Part shown: positions 8,806-16,878 of the stretch, piece by piece
How positions within the stretch are numbered: position 1 is the stretch's first letter
Layout: the number at the start of each line of letters is the position of its first letter
DNA from: an uncultured Opitutia bacterium
GTDB taxonomy: Bacteria; Verrucomicrobiota; Verrucomicrobiia; Opitutales; Opitutaceae
Assembly (NCBI GenBank): GCA_903855985.1
Contig: CAIOAO010000106.1
Span: 1-62,854 of the forward strand
DNA length: 62,854 bases
Direction of reading: 5' to 3'
Notes under the pieces: model-generated
Told to the model about the DNA's origin: nothing
Seen by the model: only the letters and a program-made list of their open reading frames with translations
Database searches by the model: none
Translations under genes and position numbers: made by a program

Positions 8806-8892
8806 GTTAACCGCGAATTTACGCGAAGGGACGCGAAGCAATATGGTCCGGTGAATTGTATTTCGCGTTCCTTTGTGTCCATTTGCGGTTAG
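8806..8892. repeat. inverted repeat of ACGCGAA-type words
   Basis: Left arm 8806-8839 carries AACCGCGAA, ACGCGAAGG and ACGCGAAG in tandem. Right arm 8861-8892 carries the reverse complement with substitutions, ending TTGCGGTTAG. The spacer is about 20 bp. It lies just upstream of the aldehyde dehydrogenase start, so its right arm is part of that gene's leader. Similar elements occur at 46195, 47446 and 48312. Confidence 0.75.
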
Positions 8893-8905
8893 TTAGTCTC
8901 CTGTC

Positions 8906-10453
8906 ATGGCCACGAACGTCAAAAAAACCGCCGCGGAGATCTTTCCCCGGCTCGGGCTCAAGGTACACAACCGCGGCGTGTTTGCCGGCGAGTGGTTCGG
9001 GTCCGGCACGCCGATCGAGAAATATTCACCGATTGACGGCAGCGTCCTTGGCTACGTCTCCACGGCGACGCACGCCGACTACGACCGGGCGGCGGCGGCG
9101 GCGCAGCGGGCGTTCCTGGCGTGGCGCGACGTGCCGGCGCCGAAGCGCGGCGAGGTGGTGCGGCGGCTGGGGCTGGCGCTGCGCGCGCACCAGCGCGACC
9201 TTGGGCGGCTGGTGACGCTTGAGACGGGCAAGATCCTGGCGGAAGGCGTGGGCGAAGTGCAGGAGATGATCGACATCTGCGACCTGGCGACGGGGCTTTC
9301 GCGGCAGCTCTTTGGCCGGACGATCGCGACCGAGCGGCCCGGCCACCGGATGATGGAGCAATGGCACCCGCTCGGCGTCGTGGGCATCATCTCGGCGTTT
9401 AATTTCCCGGTGGCGGTCTGGGCGTGGAACAGCGCGCTGGCCACCGTCTGCGGCGACGCGACGCTCTGGAAGCCGTCGGAGAAAACCCCGCTGACCTCGG
9501 TCGCCTGCATCAAGATCGCCGAGGCGGTCTGCCAGGAGTGCGGCGTGGATCCGGCGATCTTTTCACTCGTGAATGGCGACGCGGCCAATGCCGGTGAGCT
9601 GCTGGCGGCGGACCCCCGGGTGCCGCTGGTCTCGGCGACGGGCTCGACCCGGATGGGCCGGCGGGTGGGCGAGGTGGTGGCGAAGCGGTTTGGCAAGTCA
9701 CTGCTCGAGCTCGGGGGCAACAACGCGATCATCGTGACGCATTCGGCCGACCTGAAGCTGGCGGTGCGGGCCATCCTGTTTGGCGCGGTAGGTACGGCGG
9801 GCCAGCGCTGCACGAGCACGCGGCGGGTTTTGGTCCACGAGTCGATGGTCTTGAAGCTGACCCAGGCGCTGCTCGACGGCTACAAGCAGGTGCGGATCGG
9901 CAGCCCGCTCGACCCGGATACGCTGATGGGGCCGCTGGTTGATTTTGCAGCGGTGGAAAACTTCACGAATGCCATCACCGCCGCGAAGAAGCATGGCGGG
10001 CGGGTGCTCACCGGCGGGAAGCGCCTGACCGGGGCCGGTTATGCCAGCGGGTTGTATGTGACGCCCTGCATCATCGAGGCGGAGAACCACTGGAGCATCG
10101 TGCAGCACGAGACCTTCGCGCCGATCCTGTACCTGATGACATACCGCACGCTGGACGAGGCGATCACCTTCCAGAACAGCGTGCCGCAGGGTCTGAGCTC
10201 GGCAATTTTCACGAACGATCTGCGCGAGGCCGAGGCGTTTCTGGCGGCGCGTGGCAGTGACTGCGGCATTGCGAATGTGAACCTCGGGACGAGCGGTGCG
10301 GAAATCGGCGGCGCGTTTGGCGGGGAGAAGGAGACGGGCGGCGGCCGCGAGAGCGGCAGTGATGCCTGGAAGGCCTACATGCGCCGGCAGACGGCGACGG
10401 TGAACTTCTCCAAGGACCTCCCGCTTGCGCAGGGCATCAAGTTCGGCGGCTGA
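8906..10453 (+). CDS. ALDH7-type aldehyde dehydrogenase (aminoadipate semialdehyde / piperideine-6-carboxylate dehydrogenase)
   Basis: A 515-aa NAD(P)-dependent aldehyde dehydrogenase. The length, the opening (AAEIFPRLGLKVHNRGVF) and the ending (VNFSKDLPLAQGIKFG) match the ALDH7A1/AmaB/Pcd branch, which oxidises L-2-aminoadipate 6-semialdehyde in lysine breakdown. Catalytic residues are clear: the general base glutamate in LELGGNN and the nucleophilic cysteine in GTAGQRCTSTRR. The cofactor and substrate regions IISAFNFPVAVW, KPSEKTPLTS and ATGSTRMG are intact. No other lysine-degradation gene is adjacent. A broader role in aldehyde detoxification is possible. Confidence 0.9.
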   Translation: MATNVKKTAAEIFPRLGLKVHNRGVFAGEWFGSGTPIEKYSPIDGSVLGYVSTATHADYDRAAAAAQRAFLAWRDVPAPKRGEVVRRLGLALRAHQRDLGRLVTLETGKILAEGVGEVQEMIDICDLATGLSRQLFGRTIATERPGHRMMEQWHPLGVVGIISAFNFPVAVWAWNSALATVCGDATLWKPSEKTPLTSVACIKIAEAVCQECGVDPAIFSLVNGDAANAGELLAADPRVPLVSATGSTRMGRRVGEVVAKRFGKSLLELGGNNAIIVTHSADLKLAVRAILFGAVGTAGQRCTSTRRVLVHESMVLKLTQALLDGYKQVRIGSPLDPDTLMGPLVDFAAVENFTNAITAAKKHGGRVLTGGKRLTGAGYASGLYVTPCIIEAENHWSIVQHETFAPILYLMTYRTLDEAITFQNSVPQGLSSAIFTNDLREAEAFLAARGSDCGIANVNLGTSGAEIGGAFGGEKETGGGRESGSDAWKAYMRRQTATVNFSKDLPLAQGIKFGG

Positions 10454-10530
10454 GGGCCGGACCAGGCGGCCGCGTGGCGAAAAAAATCGCCTCCGCCCCG
10501 GGTCTTGTTCCAGCCTTTGCGCCCATTCCC

Positions 10531-11004
10531 ATGAAAATCCGCCTTCTGCTGCTTTCGCTCGGCTTCGCCCTGACTGTCTCCTCCAGCCTGCGGGCCGAGG
10601 ATCCCAAACCGGCTCCGGGGGCCAAGGCGGAGAAGCCGGAGACGGAGCTGGAAAAGACGATGAGCAAGATGAACAAGGCGTGGCGCCCCGTCCGCAAGGC
10701 AGCCAAGGAAGGCAAACTGACCCCGGCGGATGCCGCGTTGGTGGCCACCGTCCGCCAGGGAGCCGAGGAAGCGTCCAAGCTCACCCCCGCGCTCGAGGCG
10801 GAGAAGCCCGCGGCGGAGCAGGCGAAGTTCCAGGCCGACTACCAGGCCCAGCTCAAGAAGCTCATCGCGACCCTGACCAAGCTGGAGGCTGCGCTGACCG
10901 CGAATGACATTCCCGCCGCGACCAAGCTCGTGGGCGACGCCGGCGCCGTGATCAAGGGCGGCCACAAGGAATTCAAGAAGCCCGACGAAAACGAGCACCA
11001 TTGA
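10531..11004 (+). CDS. cytochrome b562-like periplasmic protein
   Basis: A 157-aa exported protein with signal peptide (MKIRLLLLSLGFALTVSSSLRA). The mature part is an all-helical, Lys/Ala-rich sequence of the length and pattern of cytochrome b562. A Met near the start of helix 1 (LEKTMSKMNKAW) and a His near the end of the last helix (IKGGHKEFKKP) sit where b562 has its two heme ligands. There is no CxxCH, so heme would be bound non-covalently. Start is ATG 10531, not the upstream GTG that would add a non-signal extension. It follows the dehydrogenase by 77 bp. A heme-free four-helix bundle is the alternative. Confidence 0.6.
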   Translation: MKIRLLLLSLGFALTVSSSLRAEDPKPAPGAKAEKPETELEKTMSKMNKAWRPVRKAAKEGKLTPADAALVATVRQGAEEASKLTPALEAEKPAAEQAKFQADYQAQLKKLIATLTKLEAALTANDIPAATKLVGDAGAVIKGGHKEFKKPDENEHH

Positions 11005-11030
11005 GCGGTCACGGTCGGCACAGAGTGTTC

Positions 11031-11116
11031 GGTGTTACGGTTTAGGTGTTAGCTAACAGCCGGCGTTCGCCTGCTCCATCGGCACGCGTAACACTTAACA
11101 CGTAAAACCTGACACC
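11031..11116. repeat. inverted repeat of GTGTTA-type words
   Basis: Left part (11031-11057) reads GGTGTTACGG, TTTAGGTGTTAG. Right part (11085-11116) has ACGCGTAACACTTAACACG and AAAACCTGACACC, the inverse with changes. It fills the gap between the convergent b562-like and cysE genes, so a terminator role is possible. Confidence 0.6.
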
Positions 11117-11138
11117 GCGGCGCGATGGATCGCGCCGC

Positions 11139-12068
11139 TCAGATATCCCAGTTGGCCATGTCGTCGGTCCCGAGGTCGGGGGAACCGGCCCGGGTGCGGC
11201 GAGGGCGGACGACGAGCTGGTCGCTCTTGAAATAGACGGCCGAGCCCGCGGGCACGGACTTCATGATCCAGACGTTGGAGCCGATGACGGAGTTCGCGCC
11301 GACCTGCGTGTCACCCCCGAGGATGGAGGCGTGGGCGTAGATGGTGACGCGGTCCCCGATGTCGGGATGGCGCTTCGTGCCCTTCACCGGATGGCCGGTG
11401 TCGTCGGTCTCGAAGGATTTCGCACCCAAGGTGACACCCTGGTAGAGTTTCACGTGGTTGCCGATGCGGGTGGTCTCGCCGATGACGACGCCGGTGCCAT
11501 GGTCGATGAAGAAGTGCGTGCCGATGGTGGCGCCCGGGTGGATATCCGTGCCGGTGCGCTCGTGGCCGAATTCCGTGAGCATGCGGGGCAGCAGCGGGAT
11601 GCCCAGCCGGAACAGGACATTGGCGAAGCGCTGGACCGAAATGGAAAGCACGCAGGGATAGGCGAGGATGATTTCCTCGACGTTGCGGGCCGCAGGGTCG
11701 CCGCGGAAGGCAGCCGTGACGTCGGTCTGGATGATCTCGCGCAAGGCGGGAAGCTGGCCGAGGGCGTCGGCGGTGAGGGTCTGGGCGCGGGACACCGGAT
11801 CGGGATCCTGGGCGAAGCGGAGACTCTTCTCGATTTCCGCGGTGAGCCGGCGCTCGAGCCCGGCCAGCAGGGCGTCCACATGCGCCGGCACGTCCTTCTT
11901 GGTCAGCGCGGTCGCCTCAAAGAAACCCGGAAACATCAGGTGCATGTAGTCCGAGGCCAGTTGCTGCACCGAGTCCTGGGCGGGAAGATTGACCCCGTCG
12001 AGGTGGTTGATGCCCCCGTGCTTCTGGTAGGAGTCCAGCAGGGCCTGCTTGATGGGGGTCAGGTTCAT
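11139..12068 (-). CDS. cysE: serine O-acetyltransferase
   Basis: It acetylates L-serine with acetyl-CoA, giving the carbon skeleton for cysteine. The 309-aa protein is of the longer EpsC type. A helical N-terminal domain (about 1-190) is followed by a left-handed beta-helix of hexapeptide repeats (GTDIHPGATIGTHFFIDHG, VVIGETTRIGNHVKLYQGVTLG). The acetyl-CoA and serine site residues lie in FFIDHGTGVVIGE. RHPDIGDRVTIYAHASILGG continues the helix. It sits beside an Rrf2 regulator and close to the sulfate reduction operon, which supports the cysteine role. Confidence 0.93.
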   Translation of the reverse strand: MNLTPIKQALLDSYQKHGGINHLDGVNLPAQDSVQQLASDYMHLMFPGFFEATALTKKDVPAHVDALLAGLERRLTAEIEKSLRFAQDPDPVSRAQTLTADALGQLPALREIIQTDVTAAFRGDPAARNVEEIILAYPCVLSISVQRFANVLFRLGIPLLPRMLTEFGHERTGTDIHPGATIGTHFFIDHGTGVVIGETTRIGNHVKLYQGVTLGAKSFETDDTGHPVKGTKRHPDIGDRVTIYAHASILGGDTQVGANSVIGSNVWIMKSVPAGSAVYFKSDQLVVRPRRTRAGSPDLGTDDMANWDI

Positions 12069-12128
12069 GGCGGAGAAGGGGAGTGAAACAGACTTTGTCC
12101 GGGAGTAAGCGGGAGTTATTCAGGAATG

Positions 12129-12160
12129 GGACATGGAGGCCGCATGGGGCCTCTATGTCC
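12129..12160. terminator. hairpin downstream of the Rrf2 gene
   Basis: Arms GGACATGGAGGCC and GGCCTCTATGTCC form 13 pairs with one G-T, loop GCATGG. It lies 8 bp beyond the stop of the minus-strand Rrf2 gene and before cysE. No T-run follows, so it may be a processing or pause hairpin, or a REP-like element. Confidence 0.5.
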
Positions 12161-12167
12161 GGCCAGC

Positions 12168-12581
12168 TCAGATGTGATACATCGCTGTTCCGGCCTTGGT
12201 CACGAAGGTATCGAGGGTGATGACGCGGGCCTGCTGGTCGAGGCCGGTGCGCAGTTCGGTCCAGATTTCTTTCATGCGGCGGCCGGTCCGGCCCTGAAAA
12301 TTGCCGCTGAACTCGATCAGCTCGCCGTCGATGACCTGCATGATGTCATAGAGCGAGACCTGCTCGGGCGGGCGCGCGAGCGCGTAGCCGCCCTGGATGC
12401 CGCGCTTGCTGACGATCAGGCCGCCATTGCGCAATTCACCCAGGATCTGCGCGAGAAAACTGGCGGGTACCGCCTCCACGCGCGCGAGTTGCTCGATTTG
12501 GGCCAGTTCGCCCGATCCGTGCAGCCGGGCCATCTCGGCCAGCACACGGCAGGCATAATCCACTTTGACGGAAATCTTCAC
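12168..12581 (-). CDS. Rrf2-family transcriptional regulator (CymR-like)
   Basis: A 137-aa Rrf2 protein with the N-terminal winged helix starting KISVKVDYACRVLAEMARL. The recognition region is VPASFLAQILGELRNGGLIVSKRGIQGGYALAR. It lacks the three cysteines that bind an Fe-S cluster in IscR/NsrR, so it resembles CymR, the cysteine-metabolism repressor that pairs with CysK. Its position beside cysE and the sulfate reduction genes supports that. The start is the GTG at 12581. The frame is open much further upstream without conserved sequence. The DNA just upstream (12583-12596) reads GAAGTACTAAAGTA and could be an autoregulatory site. Confidence 0.85.
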   Translation of the reverse strand: MKISVKVDYACRVLAEMARLHGSGELAQIEQLARVEAVPASFLAQILGELRNGGLIVSKRGIQGGYALARPPEQVSLYDIMQVIDGELIEFSGNFQGRTGRRMKEIWTELRTGLDQQARVITLDTFVTKAGTAMYHI

Positions 12582-12777
12582 CGAAGTACTAAAGTAGCCT
12601 CCGGCGCCATCGGGGCAATCCCTTTTCTGTTCCACGGCGGAGTCGGGGCGTAAGCAGGTCCATCGGCCAATGGTGCGGCGGTTAATATCCCCGCGCGCCG
12701 GTGAGATTGGCGTTGGCCGTGCGGCCTTCCGGCGTCTGGCTTTTCCCCGGCGCAGACTGCACGCCAGAAAGCACCCC

Positions 12778-13839
12778 ATGATGACTTCGCGCGAACGCAT
12801 CCTGACGGCCGCCCGCCGCGGGAAACCGGATCGGATTCCACTCGATATCTGGATGACGTCGGAGGTGAACGAGCGACTTCTCGCGCATTTCGGGGTCGCG
12901 ACCGAGCGCGAGCTCTGGGCCAAGCTGCACCTCGACAAGATCGTGAGCGTGTCCCCGCGCTATGTCGGTCCGCCGCACCGCGAGCTGGGCGGGGGACACT
13001 ACCAGGTGCCGCCCTGGTGGAATACGGTGCGCGAGATTGATTACGGCACCGGCCGCTACAGCGAGACCGTGGCGTGGGCGTTGAAGGACGCGACGACGCT
13101 GGCGGAGTTGGAGGCGTTCCAGTGGCCGAGCGCCGACTGGTATGACTTCTCCACCATCGAGGCGCAGTGCGACGCGTGGCCCGAGCACGCGATCGAGGGG
13201 TGCTATGTGGCGCCGTTTTACTGGCACAACCACATCCGCGGGCTGGAACAGAGCTGCGTGGACCTGATCGCGGAGCCGGAGCTGACGGCGTACATGCTCG
13301 AGCGCATCAGCGGGTTTTGCTGGGACTATGCGAACCGGTTTTTCGAGGCGGGCCGGGGCAAGATCCACCTGACGCAGGTGACCGATGACTATGGCTCGCA
13401 GCACGACCTGATGATCAGCACGGAGTGCTACCGGCAGTGGTTCAAGCCGCTGCAGAAGAAGTTCACGGACCTCGCGCACTCGGCGGGCGCGCTGGTGATG
13501 CACCATGACGATGGCGCGATCCGGCGGATCATCCCGGACTTCGTCGAGCTCGGCGTGGACATCCTCAATCCCATCCAGCACGTGTGCCCCGGGATGGAGA
13601 TGGCCGGGCTCAAGCGCGACTTCGGCGGCAGCCTCGCCTTCCATGGCGGAGTGGACAACCAGGACGTGCTGCCGCACGGCAGCGTGGCGGACGTGCAGCG
13701 CGAAGTGCGCGACTGCATGGCCCAGCTGGGGACGGGCGGCGGCTACATCCTGGCACCCTGCCACAACATCCAGCCGGTCACGCCGACGGAAAACATCATC
13801 GCGATGTACGAGACCGCCTGGGCCGAGGGCTGGTATTGA
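12778..13839 (+). CDS. uroporphyrinogen decarboxylase-family protein (URO-D/MtaA fold)
   Basis: A 353-aa protein starting MMTSRERILTAARRGKPDRIPLD, the typical opening of URO-D-like proteins outside heme biosynthesis. Other blocks are GALVMHHDDGAIRRIIPDFVELGVDILNPIQ and LAFHGGVDNQDVLPHGSVADVQ, followed by GGGYILAPCHNIQPVTPTENI. Such proteins include methylcobamide methyltransferases, but most in Verrucomicrobiota are uncharacterised. A true HemE role is unlikely because the family's substrate motifs differ. A second member lies at 27260-28300. It sits between cysE/Rrf2 and cysN, on the other strand, with no obvious link to sulfur. Confidence 0.8.
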   Translation: MMTSRERILTAARRGKPDRIPLDIWMTSEVNERLLAHFGVATERELWAKLHLDKIVSVSPRYVGPPHRELGGGHYQVPPWWNTVREIDYGTGRYSETVAWALKDATTLAELEAFQWPSADWYDFSTIEAQCDAWPEHAIEGCYVAPFYWHNHIRGLEQSCVDLIAEPELTAYMLERISGFCWDYANRFFEAGRGKIHLTQVTDDYGSQHDLMISTECYRQWFKPLQKKFTDLAHSAGALVMHHDDGAIRRIIPDFVELGVDILNPIQHVCPGMEMAGLKRDFGGSLAFHGGVDNQDVLPHGSVADVQREVRDCMAQLGTGGGYILAPCHNIQPVTPTENIIAMYETAWAEGWY

Positions 13840-13857
13840 TCCGCGGGGCGCGGCGGA

Positions 13858-15183
13858 TCAGATCACGAAATCCGTGGCGTCCGGCCGCACGACCTCGCGC
13901 GGCGGGAGCAGCATGCCGGCGGCGACGGTGGCGTGGGTGCCCTGCTCGATCAGGATGAACGAGCCGGTCAGGCGGTTGGTTTCGTAGCCGTCGAAAAAGA
14001 TCGGGCTGGCGGTGCGAAGGCGGATCTCGCCGATGTCATTCAGCGCCAGCTCCGCCGGCGCGGGCAGCGTCTCGAATGTGCTGATGTCGAGGCGGTGATT
14101 GAGGGCGGTGACGGCGACCTGGACGGTGTGGGTGGTGTGCTTCAGCCAGTATTTTTTCCCGGCGACTAGGGGGCGCTGGTGCATCCAGCAGACATTGGCG
14201 ATCAACTCGCTGCTGGAACCGGGCAGGTGGTTCTGGCCGATGATCATGTTGCCGCGGCTGACATCGATGTCGTCGTCGAGGAGCAGCGTGATGGACTGGG
14301 GGCAGAAGGCCTCGGCGACGGGCCCGTCGTAGGTCCAGATTTCCTTCACCGTGGTGACCTGGCCGCCCGGCAGGACCATGACCTTCTGGCCGGGGCGCAC
14401 GATGCCGCCGGCGATCTGGCCGCTGAAGCCGCGGAAATCATGGAGGCGCGGATCGGTGGGGTTGTTCGGGCGGTTGACCCACTGCACTGGCAGGCGAAGG
14501 CCGTTGAGGTTCCAGTCGCTGCCGATGTGCACGGTCTCGAGGTGGTGGAGCAGGGTCGGGCCGGGGTACCACGGCGTGTGGACCGAGGCATCCACGACGT
14601 TGTCGCCGTTCAGCGCGCTGATGGGGATGAACTTGACGTCCTTGATGTCGAGGCGCGGCAGGAATTTCTCGAACTCGGCGCGGATCTCGTTGAAGCGCGC
14701 CTCGCTCCAGCCGACGAGGTCCATCTTGTTGACGGCGACGACGAGGTGGGGGATGCGCAGCAGGGAGGCGAGGTAGGTGTGGCGGCGGCTCTGCTCGATC
14801 ACGCCCAGGCGCGCGTCCACCAGCACGATGGAGAGGTTCGCGGCGGAGGCGCCGGTGACCATGTTGCGCGTGTACTGGATGTGGCCGGGGGTGTCGGCGA
14901 TGATGAACTTGCGGCGCGGCGTGGCGAAGTAGCGGTAGGCGACGTCAATGGTGATGCCCTGCTCGCGCTCGGCGCGGAGCCCGTCGGTGAGGTTGGCCAG
15001 GTTGACCTGGCCGCCGCCGGTGATGTCGGCGGAGCGCTCGAGCGCCTCGAGCTGGTCCTCCATCAGGGACTTCGAGTCGTAGAGCAGGCGGCCGATGAGC
15101 GTGGACTTGCCATCATCCACGCTGCCGCAGGTGTTGAAGCGGAGGATTTCGGTCGGGCGGGGCGTGGAAACGGTCTTGGTCAT
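13858..15183 (-). CDS. cysN: sulfate adenylyltransferase subunit 1 (GTPase)
   Basis: The regulatory GTPase of ATP sulfurylase, which drives sulfate plus ATP to adenylylsulfate (APS) by GTP hydrolysis. The 441-aa protein has an EF-Tu-like G domain: GSVDDGKST (residues 20-28), DTPGH and NKMD. Beta-barrel domains follow. It stops after the barrels, so there is no fused APS kinase (CysC) domain. It is the last gene of the operon cysI-cysH-cysD-cysN, 16 bp after cysD. Confidence 0.95.
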   Translation of the reverse strand: MTKTVSTPRPTEILRFNTCGSVDDGKSTLIGRLLYDSKSLMEDQLEALERSADITGGGQVNLANLTDGLRAEREQGITIDVAYRYFATPRRKFIIADTPGHIQYTRNMVTGASAANLSIVLVDARLGVIEQSRRHTYLASLLRIPHLVVAVNKMDLVGWSEARFNEIRAEFEKFLPRLDIKDVKFIPISALNGDNVVDASVHTPWYPGPTLLHHLETVHIGSDWNLNGLRLPVQWVNRPNNPTDPRLHDFRGFSGQIAGGIVRPGQKVMVLPGGQVTTVKEIWTYDGPVAEAFCPQSITLLLDDDIDVSRGNMIIGQNHLPGSSSELIANVCWMHQRPLVAGKKYWLKHTTHTVQVAVTALNHRLDISTFETLPAPAELALNDIGEIRLRTASPIFFDGYETNRLTGSFILIEQGTHATVAAGMLLPPREVVRPDATDFVI

Positions 15184-15199
15184 GAACGGGCACGAAAGT

Positions 15200-16102
15200 T
15201 TAGAAGTAACCCGCCTTCTTGCGGTCCTCCATGGCGGCCTCGGAGGACTTGTCGTCGGCGCGGGAGCCGCGCTCGGTCACGCGTGCGGCGGCAATCTCGA
15301 CGATGATGTCGTCCACGCTGTCGGCGGGAGACTCGACCAGGCCGGTGCTGATGATATCGCCGATGGTGCGCACGCGCACGACGAGCTCGCGGACGTCCTC
15401 ATTGGGCTTGGGCGGGACGATGTCGTTGACCGGGAGCCACTGGCCGCCGCGGCGGACGCAGGTGCGGCGGTGGCTGAAATAGATGCTCGGGACCGCGAGC
15501 TGCTCGCGGCGGATGTATTCCCACACGTCCTGTTCGGTCCAGTTGCTGAGCGGGAACACCCGCATGTTTTCACCCGGGTTGAGGCGGCCGTTGTAGAGGT
15601 TCCAGATCTCGGGCCGCTGGTTTTTCGGGTCCCACTGGCCGAAGCTGTCGCGGAAGCTGAAGAAGCGCTCCTTGGCGCGGGCCTTTTCCTCGTCGCGCCG
15701 CGCGCCGCCGATGCAGCAGTCGAAGCGGAATTCCTCGATGGCGGCGAGCAGCGTGGGGATTTGCAGGCGGTTGCGGCTGACTTCGCCGGGGGCGGGGGTG
15801 GCGAAGCCCGCGGCGATGGCGTCCTCGACGCGGCGGATGATGAGCTTGGCGCCGAGTTCCTTGGCGCGCGCGTCGCGGAAGGTGTTCAGCTCGGGAAAAT
15901 GGTGGCCGGTGTCGACGTTCAGCAGCGGCAGCGGCAGGTCGGACGGCCGGAAGGCCTTTTCTGCGAGGCGCAGGAGGCAGATGGAGTCCTTGCCGCCGGA
16001 GAAGAGCAGGGCGGGGCGCTCAAACTCGCCCGCGACCTCGCGCATGACGTGAATGGCCTCGGTCTCCAGGTATTGCAGGTGGTCGAGATGGTAGTCGGAC
16101 AC
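15200..16102 (-). CDS. cysD: sulfate adenylyltransferase subunit 2
   Basis: The catalytic subunit of ATP sulfurylase, 300 aa, partner of CysN. It opens with HLDHLQYLETEAIHVMREVAGE and has the PP-loop motif LLFSGGKDS. Further family blocks are CCIGGARRDEEKARAKERFFSFRD and PLSNWTEQDVWEYI. It ends with the usual RKKAGYF. The start is GTG 16102 (VSDYHLDHLQ); upstream in-frame sequence overlaps nothing conserved. It is preceded by a 73-bp gap from cysH that holds no clear promoter. Confidence 0.95.
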   Translation of the reverse strand: MSDYHLDHLQYLETEAIHVMREVAGEFERPALLFSGGKDSICLLRLAEKAFRPSDLPLPLLNVDTGHHFPELNTFRDARAKELGAKLIIRRVEDAIAAGFATPAPGEVSRNRLQIPTLLAAIEEFRFDCCIGGARRDEEKARAKERFFSFRDSFGQWDPKNQRPEIWNLYNGRLNPGENMRVFPLSNWTEQDVWEYIRREQLAVPSIYFSHRRTCVRRGGQWLPVNDIVPPKPNEDVRELVVRVRTIGDIISTGLVESPADSVDDIIVEIAAARVTERGSRADDKSSEAAMEDRKKAGYF

Positions 16103-16175
16103 GGGTTGGGAAATGCGGCAGGTGAGGGGCGAAGGACGGAAGCCGTCCCCGACCTTCGGAATTAAGAAACTAAAT

Positions 16176-16841
16176 TTAGCGGGCGATGGCAACAGCCTGG
16201 CCGCCCCAGGCGGCGTGCAGCCCGCACTCGCGCTTTTCGTCCGCCTTGGCCGGATCGAAATAATCCCACTCATTCGGCAGCTGGTGCCGGTCAAGGTACG
16301 CCTCGAGGTCGGCGTCGGAAGAATAGAAGAGTGGGCTGACCTTGAGCGCGCCGAAGTTCGCGTCGAGGGAGACGATGTCGAGGCCGGCGCGGTTCGGGTT
16401 TTGCACCTGGCGCAGGGCGGTGAGCCAGACCGTGGGGGCGAGCTCGCGCATGCCGCGCTGGAACGGCTCGAGTTTCATCTGCGTACTGAAACGCTTCAGC
16501 CCCTCCTCGTCGGTGAGCTCCGGCAGCGGGCCGTAAATCGCGTCGCGGTGGGCGGGCGTGAGGCGCGGCAGGTAGGGCTTGAGGTTCAGCTTCAGCTGCG
16601 TCCGCAGCACCTCGGCGTGGTGATAGGTGGCCGGGCGGTTATAACCGTGGTCCACCCACAGCACGGGAATGTCGGGCTGGGCCTGAACGGCGAGATGCAG
16701 AATGGCGGCCTCGTAGGGTCGGAAGTTGGTCGAGACGAGGGCGCGGCCCTGGCTCTGGGCAATGGCCCAGCGGACGATGGTGAGCGGCGACTGTGAGCGC
16801 AGCTCGGTGTTCCAGCGGGAAATTTCTGCGGAGGACGGCAT
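16176..16841 (-). CDS. cysH: PAPS/APS reductase (CysH family)
   Basis: It reduces activated sulfate to sulfite. The 221-aa protein starts at ATG 16841 and has PP-loop family sequence (VSTNFRPYEAAILHLAV, LWVDHGYN). The catalytic cysteine is in KRECGLH near the C-terminus. The extra cysteine pairs that hold the 4Fe-4S cluster in APS reductases are absent: the usual positions read LKRFSTQMKLEPF. It therefore looks like the PAPS-specific, thioredoxin-dependent type. Oddly, it carries a short extra tail (AAWGGQAVAIAR), and no APS kinase gene is in the window. Confidence 0.88.
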   Translation of the reverse strand: MPSSAEISRWNTELRSQSPLTIVRWAIAQSQGRALVSTNFRPYEAAILHLAVQAQPDIPVLWVDHGYNRPATYHHAEVLRTQLKLNLKPYLPRLTPAHRDAIYGPLPELTDEEGLKRFSTQMKLEPFQRGMRELAPTVWLTALRQVQNPNRAGLDIVSLDANFGALKVSPLFYSSDADLEAYLDRHQLPNEWDYFDPAKADEKRECGLHAAWGGQAVAIAR

Positions 16842-16878
16842 GGACGGAAAGGCGGAAGGCGAAGTTCGGGAAAAGGAA

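Noticed and set aside
12778-13839. hemE (heme-pathway uroporphyrinogen decarboxylase)
   Set aside because: The opening and active-site blocks match the MtaA/URO-D-like group and not HemE. There are two paralogues and no heme genes nearby.
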